Assembly: GCF_900176135.1 (NCBI RefSeq)
Contig: NZ_FWWW01000091.1
Coordinates: forward strand, 227,542-291,541
Source of the DNA: Hymenobacter roseosalivarius DSM 11622
GTDB taxonomy: Bacteria > Bacteroidota > Bacteroidia > Cytophagales > Hymenobacteraceae
DNA: 64,000 bases
Direction of reading: 5' to 3'
Position numbers and translations under genes: made by a program
The notes under the pieces: generated by a model
What the model was told of the DNA's origin: nothing
What the model saw: only the letters and a program-made list of their open reading frames with translations
Databases searched by the model: none
Shown: positions 18,415 to 26,639 of the stretch, piece after piece
Numbering within the stretch: position 1 is the first letter of the stretch
Layout: each line of letters begins with the position of its first letter

Positions 18415-19305
18415 ATGAGTACTACCACCGTAGACCAGATAATTGCCCGCCACGAAGCCTCCGGCCGCTATTTCGACGTGGACGGCGTGCGCACCTTTGC
18501 CCTCGACTACGGGCAGGGCGAACCCGTGCTCTGCCTCCACGGCGTGCCCACTTCCTCCTACCTGTTTCGTAAAATGCTACGCAGCCTCGAAGACCTGGGC
18601 CTGCGCGGCATCGCCGTGGATATGCCGGGGCTGGGCCTGTCGGACCGCCCCGAGGACTTCGACTACACCTTCCGGGGCTTTGCCCGCTTCCTGCACCGCG
18701 CCACCGAGGCCCTGGGCCTGCAGGACGGCTACCACCTGGTCGTGCACGACATCGGCGGGGCCATCGGGCTGGCCCTGGCCGCCGAGCACCCCGACCGCAT
18801 CCAGTCGCTGACCATCCTCAACATGTTCATCGACGTGGTCAATTTCAAAAAGCCCCTGCCCATGCGGCCATTTGAGATGCCCCTGCTGGGGGAGGCCGAG
18901 CTGATGACGCTGCAACACCCTACCTGGTACCTGCTGTTCAAGGCCATGGGCGTGAGCCACATCGAGGACCTGCCCAAAGAGGAAGTGTATGCCTACGTCG
19001 ACCTGCTCAAGCGCACCGACGGGGGCAAGGCCTTCCTGAAAATCATGCGCCACTTCGACCACTCCCAGGAGCTGCAGGACCTGCTCCGGCAAGCCGTCGA
19101 CCAGCCGCCCTACCCCGTGCAGGCCATCTGGGGCGCGGAAGACCCAGCCCTGGACTTCGAGCATTTCGGCAAAATGGTGCAGCAGGCGGCGCACCTCCCG
19201 CAGGTGCACCAGCTGCCGTCCAAACACTTCTTTCCGGAAGAGATGGGGCCGGAAATTGCCCGCCTGGTGGCTGGGCTGGTGGCCCGCACGCAGCCGGCCA
19301 CGTAA
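18415..19305 (+). CDS. Alpha/beta hydrolase of haloalkane dehalogenase type
   Basis: 296 aa, intact and cytoplasmic. The nucleophile elbow is VVHDIGGAIG with Asp112, the pattern of haloalkane dehalogenases and epoxide hydrolases. HGVPTSS around residue 42 forms the oxyanion region, Asp243 (WGAEDPALD) is the likely acid and His271 (PSKHFFPEE) the base. A cap domain lies between about 140 and 215. Whether it acts on C-halogen bonds or epoxides cannot be settled here; the residue after the nucleophile is Ile, where many haloalkane dehalogenases have Trp, which weakens the halide-binding argument. It begins 28 bp after the deleted flavodoxin-like gene and probably shares its promoter. Confidence 0.75.
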   Translation: MSTTTVDQIIARHEASGRYFDVDGVRTFALDYGQGEPVLCLHGVPTSSYLFRKMLRSLEDLGLRGIAVDMPGLGLSDRPEDFDYTFRGFARFLHRATEALGLQDGYHLVVHDIGGAIGLALAAEHPDRIQSLTILNMFIDVVNFKKPLPMRPFEMPLLGEAELMTLQHPTWYLLFKAMGVSHIEDLPKEEVYAYVDLLKRTDGGKAFLKIMRHFDHSQELQDLLRQAVDQPPYPVQAIWGAEDPALDFEHFGKMVQQAAHLPQVHQLPSKHFFPEEMGPEIARLVAGLVARTQPAT

Positions 19306-19310
19306 GCCGC

Positions 19311-19592
19311 CTAGCTCGCCGCCGGGTCGGGATGGCCGGCCTGGCGAATGAGCTGGCCCAGCTGCTGCGCCAGTTCGGGCGGGAGGGTGTCGTCGGGGGC
19401 GCCGGCCGCGTCGGGCCGGGCCAGGCGGTGGGCCAGGGCCGCCACTACCTGCGTTTGCTTGGCGTAGCGGCGGCACAGCACGCACATGCGCAGGTGGGCC
19501 CACACGCTGGCGCGCTCGGTGGGGGAGAGGGGCAGCTCGGCCCGCTTCTCGATAAGCAGGGTGGCTTCGTTACAGTTGAATAAGGCCGACAT
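19311..19592 (-). CDS. Zinc-finger anti-sigma factor
   Basis: 93 aa from ATG 19592 (MSALFNCNEATLLIEKR). It carries the zf-HC2-like pattern C7...H33xxxC37xxC40 (HLRMCVLC) typical of short ZAS-type anti-sigma factors. No membrane helix is visible, so it is cytoplasmic. Its start is 22 bp after the stop of the sigma gene on the same strand, the usual sigma/anti-sigma order. The longer open frame over this region is only the overlap of the sigma gene in another frame. Confidence 0.8.
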   Translation of the reverse strand: MSALFNCNEATLLIEKRAELPLSPTERASVWAHLRMCVLCRRYAKQTQVVAALAHRLARPDAAGAPDDTLPPELAQQLGQLIRQAGHPDPAAS

Positions 19593-19614
19593 AGACGTGG
19601 GGGGAAGGAAAGTA

Positions 19615-20214
19615 TTACGAGCCCGAAAACCAGTGCTTTTCCAGGCACTTGCGCAGCTGCAGCTTGGCCCGGTGAAGGATGACCCAGTAGTTGGCCGGCG
19701 TGATGGCGAGTTGCTGACAGATTTCTTCGCCCGAAACTTCTTCCACGAAGCGCAGACTGAACACGGCCTGGTGCTGGGCGGGCAGCTGGTCCTGGCAGCG
19801 CAACAACTGCTCGGCCAGCTCGCGCTGTTCCAGCTGGGCATCGGCGGCGGCCCACTCCCGGGGCTCTTCGCCCTGGCGCCAGTGCGTGCGGGCCCCGGTT
19901 TCAAAATAAGGGCCGTTACCGGCCTCGTCGGCCGCGCCGGGCAGCGGCACCAGCGGCGAGCGGGCCTGCTGGCGGTAGTAATCCACGAGCCGGCGCCGCA
20001 TAATAACGAACAGCCAGGTACGCTCCGACGACTCCTGCCGAAACGAGGCCAGCGTGCCCAGCGCACTCACAATGGTTTCCTGCACCAGCTCCTCGGCGGC
20101 GGCCACCGTGGCCACCCGGCGACGGGCAAAGCGGAACAGGTCGCTCCCGTAGCGGCTCAGCCACAGGTGGGGCTCAGGCGGGGTCGCAGCAACGGAAGCG
20201 GTGGCAAGAAGCAT
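19615..20214 (-). CDS. ECF RNA polymerase sigma factor
   Basis: 199 aa. Region 2 is LFRFARRRVATVAAAEELVQETIVSAL and ERTWLFVIMRRRLVDYYR (about residues 28-82). Region 4 is CQDQLPAQHQAVFSLRFVEEVSGEEICQQLAITPANYWVILHRAKLQLRKCLE (about 138-190). It pairs with the zinc-finger anti-sigma 22 bp downstream. The long gap to the divergent oxidoreductase gene at 20659 is a natural place for promoters it might control; no operator was identified. Confidence 0.88.
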   Translation of the reverse strand: MLLATASVAATPPEPHLWLSRYGSDLFRFARRRVATVAAAEELVQETIVSALGTLASFRQESSERTWLFVIMRRRLVDYYRQQARSPLVPLPGAADEAGNGPYFETGARTHWRQGEEPREWAAADAQLEQRELAEQLLRCQDQLPAQHQAVFSLRFVEEVSGEEICQQLAITPANYWVILHRAKLQLRKCLEKHWFSGS

Positions 20215-20658
20215 AAGGCATACAATCTCTAAGCGAAGGCGGTGTCGCCCCTATGGACAAGGCCTAAGGTAGCAAAAGCCGGGCAGCTCCCTGCCGGGTG
20301 AGCACGCATCGGTAAGTCCGACCACGTTTTTTCAGCCGGCCTCCGGATGCGGCAGTCGTTGGCACGGGGGGCGACCTTACAGGACCGGGCAACTTTTTTC
20401 CGGAATTAAAAAACGAGCTGCTTTTTCGGTGGTGCCATGTAAGGTGGACCGTTGGTAGCACGACCATCGGCAGTGTCGGGCACCGGCACGGCGTTACTTC
20501 TGCTGGTACTCGCCGGCACTCCGGCCGCTGCCGCTCCCTCCGACGCTACCATCAATTTTCTCCCATGACTAGCCGCTTAAAGAAGCCGCACGCTGGCATT
20601 TTCAAGAAAAATTCCCTATTCATTTTGTCCTTTTCCCCACCCCTTATTCTCCTGCATT
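20215..20658. other. Divergent intergenic region with a signal-peptide-like scrap
   Basis: No complete gene is visible between the ECF sigma gene (minus) and the oxidoreductase (plus). At 20485-20568 (plus) one frame reads TALLLLVLAGTPAAAAPSDATINFLP and stops. It resembles a signal peptide plus the start of a secreted protein without the rest, so it may be a relic. Confidence 0.35.
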
Positions 20659-22011
20659 ATGTCGCACCACTCCTTTGATGTCCTTGTAATTGGTACCGGT
20701 GGCGGGGGCAGTGTGGCCGCCCGCAAGTGCGCGGCCGCCGGCAAGCGCGTGGCCATCGTGGATACGCTGCCCTTCGGCGGCACCTGCGCCCTGCGGGGCT
20801 GCGTCCCCAAGAAGGTACTGATCGGCGCGGCCGAAGCGGTGGCCCGCTCGCGGCAGCTGCTGGGGCACGGGCTGGCGCAGGAAGCCGTCATCAGCTGGCC
20901 CGAGCTGATGACCTTCAAGCGCACGTTCACCGAGCCGGTGCCGGCGAAGAAGGAGGCCAGCTTTGAGCAGGCCGGTATTCGCACGTTTCACGGTGTGGCC
21001 CGCTTCACCGGCCCTCACACGGTGCAGGTAGGCGAGGAGCTACTCGATGCCGCCCAGTTTGTGATTACCACCGGGGCGCGGCCCCGGCCGCTGGGCATTC
21101 CCGGCGAGGAGCTGCTGCTCGACAGCAGCGACTTCATGGAGCTGCCGGAGCTGCCCACCGATATCACCTTTGTCGGGGGCGGCTACATCGCCTTCGAGTT
21201 TGCCCACCTCGTGACCCGCTGCGGCGTGCAGGCCCGCATTGTGCACCGGGGCGCGCGGCCCCTCGAAAACTTCGACGCCGACCTGGTTGACCACCTGCTC
21301 GCGGCCACCCGCGCGGCGGGCATCGAGGTGGTGCTGCACACCGAAGTAGCGGGGGCCGAGCGCCTGCCCGACGGCCGCCTTCGGCTGCGCACCACCGCAC
21401 AGGAGCAGGCCGGTGAGTTCACCGCCAGCATGGCCATTCACGCGGCCGGCCGCGAGCCGGCCCTGGCCGAGTTGAACCTGGAAGCCGCCGGCGTGGCCTA
21501 CACCCGCCACGGCGTGACGGTGAACGACTACCTGCAGAGCACCACCTACCCCGGCGTGTACGCTGCCGACGATGCCGCCGCCTCGGGCCAGCCCCTGACC
21601 CCGGTCGCCGGTAAGGCCTCGCACATCGCGGCGGCCAACTTGCTGGAAGGCAACCACAAAACCGTTGACTACGGCGTAATTCCGTCGGCTGTGTTTGCCC
21701 ACCCGGTGTTGGCCAGCGTGGGCCTCACCGAAGCGGAGGCAACCCGGCAGGGACTAAAGTTTCGGGTAAAGACCGACGTTACCACCGGCTGGTTTACCTC
21801 CAAACGGTTAAGTGCGCCCGTTTCGGCCTTTAAGGTGCTGGTGGCGGAAGATGCGGACCTGATTCTCGGAGCCCACCTGCTCAGCCCCAATGCCGAGGGA
21901 GTCATTAACCTCTTCATGCTGGCCATGCACGCCAAGCTGCCGGCCAGCGAGGTGCGGCAACTCATTTTTGCCTATCCAACGGCATCCTCCGACATTATTT
22001 ATATGCTATGA
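20659..22011 (+). CDS. FAD-dependent disulfide oxidoreductase (glutathione reductase-like)
   Basis: 450 aa. FAD site VIGTGGGGSVAARKCA at residues 10-25; redox pair Cys43 and Cys48 in GGTCALRGCVPKK; NAD(P) site FVGGGYIAFEFA; second FAD site GVYAADDAAAS, where the usual GD is replaced by AD. The C-terminal FAYPTASSDI stands where the superfamily has HxHPTxSE, keeping PT but losing the catalytic His. It is distinct from the enzyme at 11177-12625. The substrate is unknown; glutathione reduction is doubtful given the missing His. Intact frame, with no operon partner downstream on the same strand. Confidence 0.82.
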   Translation: MSHHSFDVLVIGTGGGGSVAARKCAAAGKRVAIVDTLPFGGTCALRGCVPKKVLIGAAEAVARSRQLLGHGLAQEAVISWPELMTFKRTFTEPVPAKKEASFEQAGIRTFHGVARFTGPHTVQVGEELLDAAQFVITTGARPRPLGIPGEELLLDSSDFMELPELPTDITFVGGGYIAFEFAHLVTRCGVQARIVHRGARPLENFDADLVDHLLAATRAAGIEVVLHTEVAGAERLPDGRLRLRTTAQEQAGEFTASMAIHAAGREPALAELNLEAAGVAYTRHGVTVNDYLQSTTYPGVYAADDAAASGQPLTPVAGKASHIAAANLLEGNHKTVDYGVIPSAVFAHPVLASVGLTEAEATRQGLKFRVKTDVTTGWFTSKRLSAPVSAFKVLVAEDADLILGAHLLSPNAEGVINLFMLAMHAKLPASEVRQLIFAYPTASSDIIYML

Positions 22012-22107
22012 GCAGTTCCTCTCTCCGCAGGAGAGGGAAGCCTGACGCCAATGTACACTGACTTGGAAACGACTGGGTGCGGGAGTAAAAGGGCGCTCTG
22101 CGCGTGG

Positions 22108-23004
22108 TTACTCCCGCGTCAGTTTAAACGACTCGCGCAAATTGTCGTTGCTGATGATGGCTTCGATGATGTCTTTGCTGGTTTGCGGCAGTTTGAAGGG
22201 GTGGTCTTGGTAAAGCCGGGCATAGAGGTCGTCCACGTCCAGCAGGACGGCTTCCAGGTTCTGCTGCGCGAGTTCGTGGGTGGTGTGCGTGTAGTGGCTG
22301 TGCCATTTCAGCTCAACCGGGTTCACCCAGCCGTTCTGGATAAATCCTTTGGTCTTTTTGGGGCACCGGCAGGGATTGTTCTGGTTGACCAGGCCGCAGC
22401 GGTTGTGCATCCACTGGTACAGGTCTTTGCGGGCCCGGGAGAGCTTCTGGCGGAAATTGGCGGGCGATACCGCAAAAATCTCGCTGGCGAGCTGGTGGTC
22501 AATTTCAAACACCTCGCCCACGATGTACACCAGCCGCTGTTCGCGTTCCAGGCACATGAGCATGCCGGCCATGCACGCCACCTTGCTTTCCTCGATGGCC
22601 AGCTGCAGGTCCTGTTCTTCGTCGGGGGTGAGGGCCGCGTCGGGCGTGTTTTCGATGTATTCGAAAAACACCTCGAAGCTGGGCACCGCCTGCTCGTACG
22701 GCTGTTTTTTCAGGTTGAGAAAGTGGTTGAAGGTTATCCGGTACAGCCACGTCCGGAACCGGCCTTTGGCGGGATTGTATTGGGAGAGGCTCGTCACCAG
22801 CTTCACCAATATCTCCTGGGTGAGGTCCTCGGCATCGGCCATGTGGTTCAGCATTTTCAGCGCTACGTTGTAGATATAGGGCTGGTGCCGTTGGACCAAG
22901 TCGCTCAGGCTCTGGCGGTCGCCGGCCAGGGCCTTGGCAATTAAGTCGTGGTCCTGCGCGTCGTCGTACGCCGCGCCGCTAAATGGATTGACCGGGCTGT
23001 TCAT
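22108..23004 (-). CDS. ECF sigma factor with Cys-rich C-terminal extension
   Basis: 298 aa from ATG 23004. Region 2 spans about residues 20-105 (DRQSLSDLVQRHQPYIYNVALKML, EDLTQEILVKL, FRTWLYRITFNHFLN). The region 4 part (VGEVFEIDHQLASEIFAVSPANFRQKLSRARKDLYQW) is followed by about 95 extra residues beginning NRCGLVNQNNPCRCPKKTKGF, with three Cys that could bind metal or sense redox state. It is the last gene of a four-gene operon, and its ATG overlaps the stop of the lipoprotein gene (ATGA). There is no anti-sigma gene beside it, so the extension may provide the control. Confidence 0.85.
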   Translation of the reverse strand: MNSPVNPFSGAAYDDAQDHDLIAKALAGDRQSLSDLVQRHQPYIYNVALKMLNHMADAEDLTQEILVKLVTSLSQYNPAKGRFRTWLYRITFNHFLNLKKQPYEQAVPSFEVFFEYIENTPDAALTPDEEQDLQLAIEESKVACMAGMLMCLEREQRLVYIVGEVFEIDHQLASEIFAVSPANFRQKLSRARKDLYQWMHNRCGLVNQNNPCRCPKKTKGFIQNGWVNPVELKWHSHYTHTTHELAQQNLEAVLLDVDDLYARLYQDHPFKLPQTSKDIIEAIISNDNLRESFKLTRE

Positions 23005-23414
23005 GGGGCGGCAAGGAAAAGGGTAATGGCGTAGCGCGAGCCCAGAAAGGTATACTGGCCGGTGGCCTCGCCGTTTTCCTGGAACACCAGGTACAAGGGG
23101 CCCTGGTACACGTTCCCGTTGTCGGCCTGGGTTCGCCACGTTCCTTCGAAGCGGTTGGCCGGCGGCTGCCACGCGAGCGACATCCGGCCCTGCCGCTGCT
23201 CGCCCTCGGAAAAGTACGCATAGTCCACCACCAGCGTGTCGTGCGCCCAGTGCGCCGCCGGAATCCGGGCGATGCCCACCGCTTCAATGTTCATCTTGAA
23301 GCTCGAATAGTTTGCCGCAAAGCGGTGGGCATTATCGGTGGGGTTCATGGGGCGGGAGCTGGTTGGAAAACACCCCGCTAATAGCAGGGCGATGGAGCTA
23401 AGCATTTGTTTCAT
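23001..23414 (-). CDS. Small lipoprotein of unknown function
   Basis: 137 aa. Signal peptide with lipobox ALLLAGC (Cys15). The mature part reads as a beta-rich domain (FKMNIEAVGIARIPAAHWAHDTLVVDYAYF, GRMSLAWQPPANRFEGTWRT, GPLYLVFQENGEATGQYTFLG). I do not recognise the family. It overlaps both neighbours by 4 nt (ATGA at 23411-23414 and 23001-23004), so translation is coupled to the SRPBCC gene before it and the sigma gene after it. Confidence 0.7.
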   Translation of the reverse strand: MKQMLSSIALLLAGCFPTSSRPMNPTDNAHRFAANYSSFKMNIEAVGIARIPAAHWAHDTLVVDYAYFSEGEQRQGRMSLAWQPPANRFEGTWRTQADNGNVYQGPLYLVFQENGEATGQYTFLGSRYAITLFLAAP

Positions 23415-23818
23415 TGTGAAATACGTTCCAGTCCCTGGGCCCCGGCCGCGTACAGGTCTTCGAGGGCTTGCTTGACCATCGGAAACTGGGACTCGTCCGG
23501 CAGGGTAAACTCCCCGTCCCAGAGCAGCAGCGTGTGCTCGCCGTGGGGCCGGACCTGCATCGTGCCCACGAAGTTTTCCACCGGCAGCAGCGGTTGCTGG
23601 TCGATGGCGTACTGAAACAGGTGGTGGTCATGGTCCACGCGCAAAATGGTTTCGTGCATCTCGCCCTGCGCGGTGGAACAAATCCGCTGGTTGTCCTCCA
23701 CCCGGCAGGCGGTTATCACGGGCAGCCAATCGTGTACTCCGGTCGCCTGGCTGATGGCGGCCCATACCTTGTGGGGAGGAGCCTGGAGGGTGTGGGTGGT
23801 CTGAATAAGCTTTTTCAT
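23411..23818 (-). CDS. SRPBCC family protein (polyketide cyclase/START-like)
   Basis: 135 aa from ATG 23818. The hydrophobic-ligand helix-grip fold is suggested by QTTHTLQAPPHKVWAAISQATGVHDWLPVI at the N-terminus, RVDHDHHLFQYAIDQQPLLPVENFVGTMQV in the middle and a long C-terminal helix (MVKQALEDLYAAGAQGLERI). No catalytic residue can be named. It starts 4 bp after the stop of the DUF2892 gene and overlaps the lipoprotein gene by 4 nt, inside the ECF operon. Confidence 0.78.
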   Translation of the reverse strand: MKKLIQTTHTLQAPPHKVWAAISQATGVHDWLPVITACRVEDNQRICSTAQGEMHETILRVDHDHHLFQYAIDQQPLLPVENFVGTMQVRPHGEHTLLLWDGEFTLPDESQFPMVKQALEDLYAAGAQGLERISQ

Positions 23819-23822
23819 GGCC

Positions 23823-24113
23823 TTAGGCGGGTTGTGATTCGTACGGAACCCCTTGGGCTTGCAGGCGGCTTTTTTCCCGGTGGTCAATGGTGCACTGGCC
23901 GGCGAAATAGCAGACAATGCACCGGGCCGAAAACACCGTCCCGAACTGGGCCAGGGCGAACACGCCCAGCACCAGCGCGGCCGGGGTGTTGCGTGGCAGA
24001 AAGTACACGGCGCCGGCGGTGGCCGCGACGCCCAGCAGGGTTCGGATGGTGCGGTCTTGCCAGCCGATGTTGCGGCGATAGGCATAGGTGATTCCCGTGA
24101 GGAAGCGGTTCAT
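23823..24113 (-). CDS. DUF2892 (YgaP-like) small membrane protein
   Basis: 96 aa, first gene of the ECF operon. The N-terminus NIGWQDRTIRTLLGVAATAGAVYFLP and the second hydrophobic stretch AALVLGVFALAQFGTVFSARCIVCYFAG are the two helices of a DUF2892 protein. The CIVC pair at the end of helix 2 is a conserved family position. It is often found with sulfur or redox genes; no activity is established. The promoter of the operon should lie in 24114-24350. Confidence 0.78.
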   Translation of the reverse strand: MNRFLTGITYAYRRNIGWQDRTIRTLLGVAATAGAVYFLPRNTPAALVLGVFALAQFGTVFSARCIVCYFAGQCTIDHREKSRLQAQGVPYESQPA

Positions 24114-24351
24114 GTTGGTTCAGTTCATCCTTCCGCCCTGTGCGGAATTATCCCTGATACAACCGCGCCGGCCAGGTGTGACAAAACAGCTGGGGCCAAC
24201 CAGCTGAAACCGCTGGCCCGTGGCCTCCGCAGTGTCGCCAGGGCCCGAGCGCGCCGCAACAACGGGAGCGGAATGCTGGTTCACACTCTGCATGGCGGGT
24301 GAATCCACCGCGTTGGGAGAAGAATTTCTTGTAGGCCCCCGCAACAACTGG

Positions 24352-24399
24352 ACAACCCAGTCAGCGTCCGCACGTTTGAGCGGGCACTGACTGGGTTGT
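24352..24399. repeat. Long palindromic hairpin without T-tract
   Basis: ACAACCCAGTCAG at 24352-24364 pairs exactly with CTGACTGGGTTGT at 24387-24399. The inner bases (CGTCCGC / GCGGGCA) extend the stem to about 20 bp with one mismatch and one wobble, around an 8-nt loop. Neither side has a T-run, so an ordinary terminator is unlikely. It may be a REP-like intergenic repeat or a regulatory structure for the ECF operon that starts at 24113. The rest of 24114-24593 shows no gene. Confidence 0.55.
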
Positions 24400-24533
24400 G
24401 CCTACTCGGTTCGGCCCTTCAGCTCGCAGGGATTACCCAACTTGACCGCCACTTGATGGCTTCCCCGCGGCTAGCACCACAGTTTGAGGGCGGTAAGCAC
24501 CCGCGTAGTCCGCGCTCGTCAAAGGCGACTTTT

Positions 24534-24556
24534 GGACTAAACTTTTAACCAAGCCC
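24534..24556. repeat. Solo copy of the 23-bp terminal repeat of the 45.9-kb element
   Basis: It matches the right end of the element at 45869-46400 (46378-46400) at about 20 of 23 bases, sharing ggac-aaacttttaacc. No partner copy was found nearby, so this is either a relic end or a chance-preserved regulatory word. Confidence 0.45.
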
Positions 24557-24593
24557 AACTATCTCCCGGCTTAACCAGCGGCGCTACGAGAAC

Positions 24594-25061
24594 TCACGCC
24601 TTGGACAGGGCTGCCCCGCTTAGCCAGGCTAGGTTGCGCCGCCCGTCATTCACGAAGCCTACTGACTCATAGAGCTGCTGAGCGCGGGTATTATCGGGCT
24701 CGGTTTGCAAATACAGCGCCACCAAGCCTGCGGCCCGGGCCTGGTGCTGCAACAGCTGCAGCGCGGCGCGGCCCACGCCCCGGCCGCGGACCGTGTCTTT
24801 CACATAAAGCTCATCCACGAGGGCATAACGGCCGCCTCGCTCGAACGTAAAGCCATAGGTGAGGGCCACGTAGCCCACGGCCTGGCCGGCATCATCCAGC
24901 AGGTACAGTGCCCCCCACTCCGGGTGCGCCACGAACTCCGCCACCAAGGTCTGCTGCGCGGCGGTGTCGTGGTCGTAGCCGAAGTGCTGGTAGAAGGCGG
25001 CCATCAGGGGCAGCAGCGTGGCCAGGCTGGCCGGGGTCACGGGGCGGAGCGTGAGGGGCAT
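24594..25061 (-). CDS. GNAT family N-acetyltransferase
   Basis: 155 aa, intact. GNAT motif A is VDELYVKDTVRGRGVGRAALQLLQHQARAAG (acetyl-CoA P-loop RGRGVG near residue 95), followed by LYLQTEPDNTRAQQLYESVGFV (motif B). The N-terminal MPLTLRPVTPASLATLLPLMAAFYQHFGY is typical of amino-group acetyltransferases of small molecules. It lies 48 bp beyond the 3' end of the glycosyltransferase gene (25110), on the same strand. Substrate unknown. Confidence 0.85.
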   Translation of the reverse strand: MPLTLRPVTPASLATLLPLMAAFYQHFGYDHDTAAQQTLVAEFVAHPEWGALYLLDDAGQAVGYVALTYGFTFERGGRYALVDELYVKDTVRGRGVGRAALQLLQHQARAAGLVALYLQTEPDNTRAQQLYESVGFVNDGRRNLAWLSGAALSKA

Positions 25062-25109
25062 TGGCGAAGGATAGTAGTAGGGTAAGAAACGGGTCAGTCC
25101 AGGCGGGCC

Positions 25110-26609
25110 TCAGCCTACCAGTACGGATGCCCCCCCCACCAGGACCGGCGTGGCCGCCGGCCCCGTCCGCCACGCGTACCAGACCACCGTGGCGTGGCCC
25201 ACGACCAGCAGCAGGTGAAACGGCAGCAGGCTATAGTCGCCATAGTAGAGCCCTGCGCCCAGCCCGGCCAGGAAATAAAGCGTGAGCAGGCCCTCGGCCC
25301 AAGGCAACGCGCCCCGGCTGTGGGTAGCCCGCGTAGACTGCCCGGCGGCGCTGCCCTGCTTGGGCGTGCGCACAAACGGTGTGGCCCGCCCCCAGAAGCC
25401 CTCCGCCACGGCGCGGGCGTTGTGCAGGGCCAGGCCCATCGACACGGCCAGAAACAGCAGGAACTGCGGGACAAACCAACGCCCCGTGGCCCGGCCGCCG
25501 GCCAGCCGCCAGGTGGTGTAGTAATAGTAGGTGAGGGGCACGAATGTGAGCAGAAAGCCCGCCGCCAGCTGAAAGACCGGCCGAAACTCGGGCCGGTGCG
25601 CCCGCACCCATACCAGCGGCACGCTCAGCAGGGCCATCACCAGAATCACGGCAAACACGGAACTGTTCAGCAAGTGGAAGGTGGCGTGCAGACGGGTGGC
25701 CAGGGGCAGGCTGGCCGAGCGCCACACCCGGCCCAAGTGCTTGCGGGCGGTTTCGGCGGCGCCCTTGTTCCAGCGGTACTGCTGCGACTTGAGGGCCGCC
25801 AGGTGGGCGGGTAGCTCGGCGGGCGCGACAATGTCGGGGCGGTACACGAAGCGCCAGCCGCGCAGCTGGGCGCGGTAGCTCAGGTCCAGGTCTTCTGTGA
25901 GGGTATCGGCTTGCCAGTTGCCGGCGTCCTCGATGCAGGTGCGGCGCCACACGCCGCCGGTGCCGTTGAAGTTGAGGAAATGCCCGCCGGCCGCGCGCCC
26001 CACCTGCTCCACCAGAAAGTGGGCGTTCAGCCCGAAGGCCTGCAGGCGGGTGAGCAGCGACTCGCCCTCGTTGAGATGGCCCCAGCGGGTTTGCACCACG
26101 CCCACCTCGGGCTCGGCAAAGTAGGGCAGGGTGCGGCGCAGAAAGTCGGGCGCGGGCACGAAGTCGGCGTCGAAGATGGTCACGAACTCGCCGTCGGTTT
26201 CCGTCAGGCCATGAGCCAGGGCCCCGGCCTTGTAGCCCACGCGGCTGGGGCGCCGCACGTGGTCGATGCGCACGCCCCGGTCCTGGTGGAAGGCTACCCG
26301 ACGGGCCGCCAGCGCCACGCTCTCGTCGGTCGAGTCGTCGAGCACCTGAATGTGCAGCAGGTGGGCGGGGTAGTCCAGGGCGGCGGCCGCGTCGATGATG
26401 CGCTCCACCACGGCCCGCTCGTTGTATACGGGCAGCTGCACCGTGACGTGGGGCCACTGGGCAGGCGGCGCGGGCACCGGCGGGGCCAGGGCCGCGCGGC
26501 GGGCCAGCCGGGTCAGTTGCCACTGTGCCAGGCTAAAGCCCAGCATAAATACGAGGCACATGCCATACAGGGCTACGGCCCCCACTTCCAGAATCAGCAT
26601 ATTGAACAA
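25110..26609 (-). CDS. Cellulose synthase-like family 2 glycosyltransferase
   Basis: 499 aa processive-type membrane glycosyltransferase. One N-terminal helix (about 5-28) is followed by the GT2 domain: VQLPVYNERAVVERIIDAAA, D91-D92 in DDSTDES, the DAD metal site D147-A-D149, VGVVQTRWGH, the catalytic TEDLDLSYRAQLRGW and SQQYRWNKG, close to the Q(Q/R)xRW of polymerising enzymes. Several membrane helices follow (from about residue 320). It would use a UDP- or GDP-sugar in the cytoplasm to extend a lipid- or polymer-linked glycan. It is not part of an obvious bcs operon; divergent genes lie upstream. Confidence 0.88.
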   Translation of the reverse strand: MFNMLILEVGAVALYGMCLVFMLGFSLAQWQLTRLARRAALAPPVPAPPAQWPHVTVQLPVYNERAVVERIIDAAAALDYPAHLLHIQVLDDSTDESVALAARRVAFHQDRGVRIDHVRRPSRVGYKAGALAHGLTETDGEFVTIFDADFVPAPDFLRRTLPYFAEPEVGVVQTRWGHLNEGESLLTRLQAFGLNAHFLVEQVGRAAGGHFLNFNGTGGVWRRTCIEDAGNWQADTLTEDLDLSYRAQLRGWRFVYRPDIVAPAELPAHLAALKSQQYRWNKGAAETARKHLGRVWRSASLPLATRLHATFHLLNSSVFAVILVMALLSVPLVWVRAHRPEFRPVFQLAAGFLLTFVPLTYYYYTTWRLAGGRATGRWFVPQFLLFLAVSMGLALHNARAVAEGFWGRATPFVRTPKQGSAAGQSTRATHSRGALPWAEGLLTLYFLAGLGAGLYYGDYSLLPFHLLLVVGHATVVWYAWRTGPAATPVLVGGASVLVG

Positions 26610-26639
26610 AAATAAGGGTAACCGGCCGATGACCTAGCT

